Shown here: one piece after another, positions 54,311 through 55,734 of the stretch
How positions within the stretch are numbered: the stretch's first letter is position 1
Layout: the number at the start of each line of letters is the position of its first letter
NCBI GenBank assembly: GCA_051859045.1
Contig: JBHYGK010000013.1
Span: 1 to 55,734, forward strand
Direction of reading: 5' to 3'
Source: JBHYGK01 sp051859045
GTDB lineage: Bacteria > Pseudomonadota > Gammaproteobacteria > Xanthomonadales > Xanthomonadaceae
DNA: 55,734 nucleotides
The notes under the pieces: generated by a model
What the model was told of the DNA's origin: nothing
Seen by the model: the letters and a program-made list of their open reading frames with translations, nothing else
The model's database searches: none
Position numbers and translations under genes: made by a program

Positions 54311-54339
54311 TTGACCGGTGTCGTTTACGCGCGTAATCA
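54311..54339 (+). promoter_or_regulatory. Promoter of blaI-type gene
   Basis: TTGACC (54311-54316), 17 bases, TAATCA (54334-54339). The -10 region sits inside operator 1, so bound repressor would exclude RNA polymerase. Confidence 0.5.
54322..54338. promoter_or_regulatory. BlaI-type operator 1
   Basis: CGTTTACGCGCGTAATC with a perfect 12-bp palindromic core TTACGC/GCGTAA (54325-54336). Matches operator 2 in 15 of 17 positions when inverted. Probable binding site for the repressor dimer encoded just downstream. Confidence 0.65.
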
Positions 54340-54347
54340 TCGACCTC

Positions 54348-54364
54348 GATTACGGTCGTAAACG
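54348..54364. promoter_or_regulatory. BlaI-type operator 2
   Basis: GATTACGGTCGTAAACG, core TTACG-GT-CGTAA (54350-54361). Centre 25 bp from operator 1, so the two dimers would sit on similar helical faces (about 2.4 turns). Ends ten bases before the repressor start codon. Confidence 0.65.
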
Positions 54365-54373
54365 AGGATCGCC

Positions 54374-54770
54374 ATGCCCCCCGCCCGCCCCGCCGCCGGT
54401 CCGCCCACCCCCGAGCTCCACATCACCGAGGCCGAGAGCCAGGTCATGGAGGTGCTCTGGGCCGCCTCGCCGCGCACCGCCGAGGAGGTCGCGCTCGCGC
54501 TGGCCGACACCGGCTGGGCCGCCGCGACGGTCAAGACCCTGCTCAACCGGCTGCTGGGCAAGGGCGCGATCCGCGCCGAGGCCGAGGGCCGGCGCTACCG
54601 TTACGCGCCGGTGCTGGCCCGCGAGGCCTGGGTGCGCGGGCAGAGCGAGGGCCTGCTGGCGCGGCTGTTCGGTGGCCGCCTGGCGCCGCTGGTGGCGCAC
54701 TTCGGCGAGCGCCGCCAGCTCAGCCGGCAGGACATCGCCGAGATCCGCCAGCTGCTCGACAGGCTCGACG

Positions 54771-54784
<14 letters not shown>
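54374..54784 (+). CDS. BlaI/MecI/CopY family transcriptional repressor
   Basis: A 136-aa winged-helix repressor of the penicillinase repressor family. Features: LHITEAESQVMEVLWAASPRTAEEVALAL (helices 1-2), WAAATVKTLLNRLLGKGAIRAEAEGRRYRYAPV (recognition helix and wing), and a C-terminal dimerisation helix. The segment between wing and helix (VRGQSEGLLARLFGG) contains the region cut by the partner protease in BlaI. Two matching palindromes precede it, so it is likely autoregulated. Its end overlaps the start of the M56 protease gene by 14 bases, the classical blaI-blaR1 layout. Confidence 0.93.

Positions 54785-55734
<950 letters not shown>

Overview
The window is about 55.7 kb of very GC-rich DNA, densely packed with ordinary-looking chromosomal genes. 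Gene content and order point to a gammaproteobacterium of the Xanthomonadales/Lysobacteraceae type (Lysobacter, Luteimonas and relatives). The signs are: a 6S RNA gene between zapA and the 5-formyl-THF cyclo-ligase gene, ygfB next to pepP, the PBP1A gene divergent from pilMNOPQ, a lone zinc-independent (type B) L31 gene, and promoters with Xanthomonad-like TTGCCC / TAGAAT elements. This assignment is inference; no 16S gene is present. I saw no tRNA or rRNA genes, insertion sequences, prophage genes or CRISPR arrays.

Layout. 1-2.8 kb (minus strand): rpiA, an EVE-domain gene, 5-formyl-THF cyclo-ligase, 6S RNA, zapA and a small coiled-coil gene. 2.8-7.4 kb (minus): a 1529-aa membrane protein with a propeller sensor and PAS, GGDEF and EAL domains. 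7.6-10.4 kb (plus): ygfB, pepP, terC. 10.4-14.5 kb: pepQ divergent from a CHASE-GGDEF-EAL gene, their start codons overlapping. 14.5-19.6 kb (minus): PilZ and DUF1631 genes, then btuB under a cobalamin riboswitch. 19.6-23.1 kb: a CPXCG protein, an unrecognised membrane protein, and the hemW-rdgB-rph operon. 23.2-31 kb (plus): yicC, gmk, rpoZ, spoT, ridA, recG, a nucleoside hydrolase. 31-39.7 kb: a large MscS-family channel, rpmE2, gltA, an unknown gene and PBP1A. 40-46.3 kb: pilMNOPQ (pilQ frameshifted) followed by a cyclic-nucleotide-binding EAL protein. 46.3-51.5 kb: two sodium-coupled symporters and transketolase. 51.5-55.7 kb: an OmpW porin, an acetyl-CoA hydrolase/transferase family protein, and a BlaI/M56 regulator-protease pair cut off by a poly-C run at the window end.

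How the genes work together. Most of the window is housekeeping: nucleotide pool hygiene, stringent response, peptidoglycan synthesis, central carbon metabolism, and cell division. Superimposed on this is a concentration of cyclic-di-GMP genes: two GGDEF-EAL proteins, an EAL protein with a cyclic-nucleotide-binding domain, and a PilZ receptor overlapping a DUF1631 gene. One of these genes directly follows the type IV pilus assembly operon. The best leads for new biology are the cNMP-EAL protein beside pilQ, the PilZ/DUF1631 pair, the pepQ/CHASE-GGDEF-EAL start-codon overlap, and a spoT gene that seems insulated from rpoZ and possibly leaderless. I did not find a clear, wholly new multigene system.
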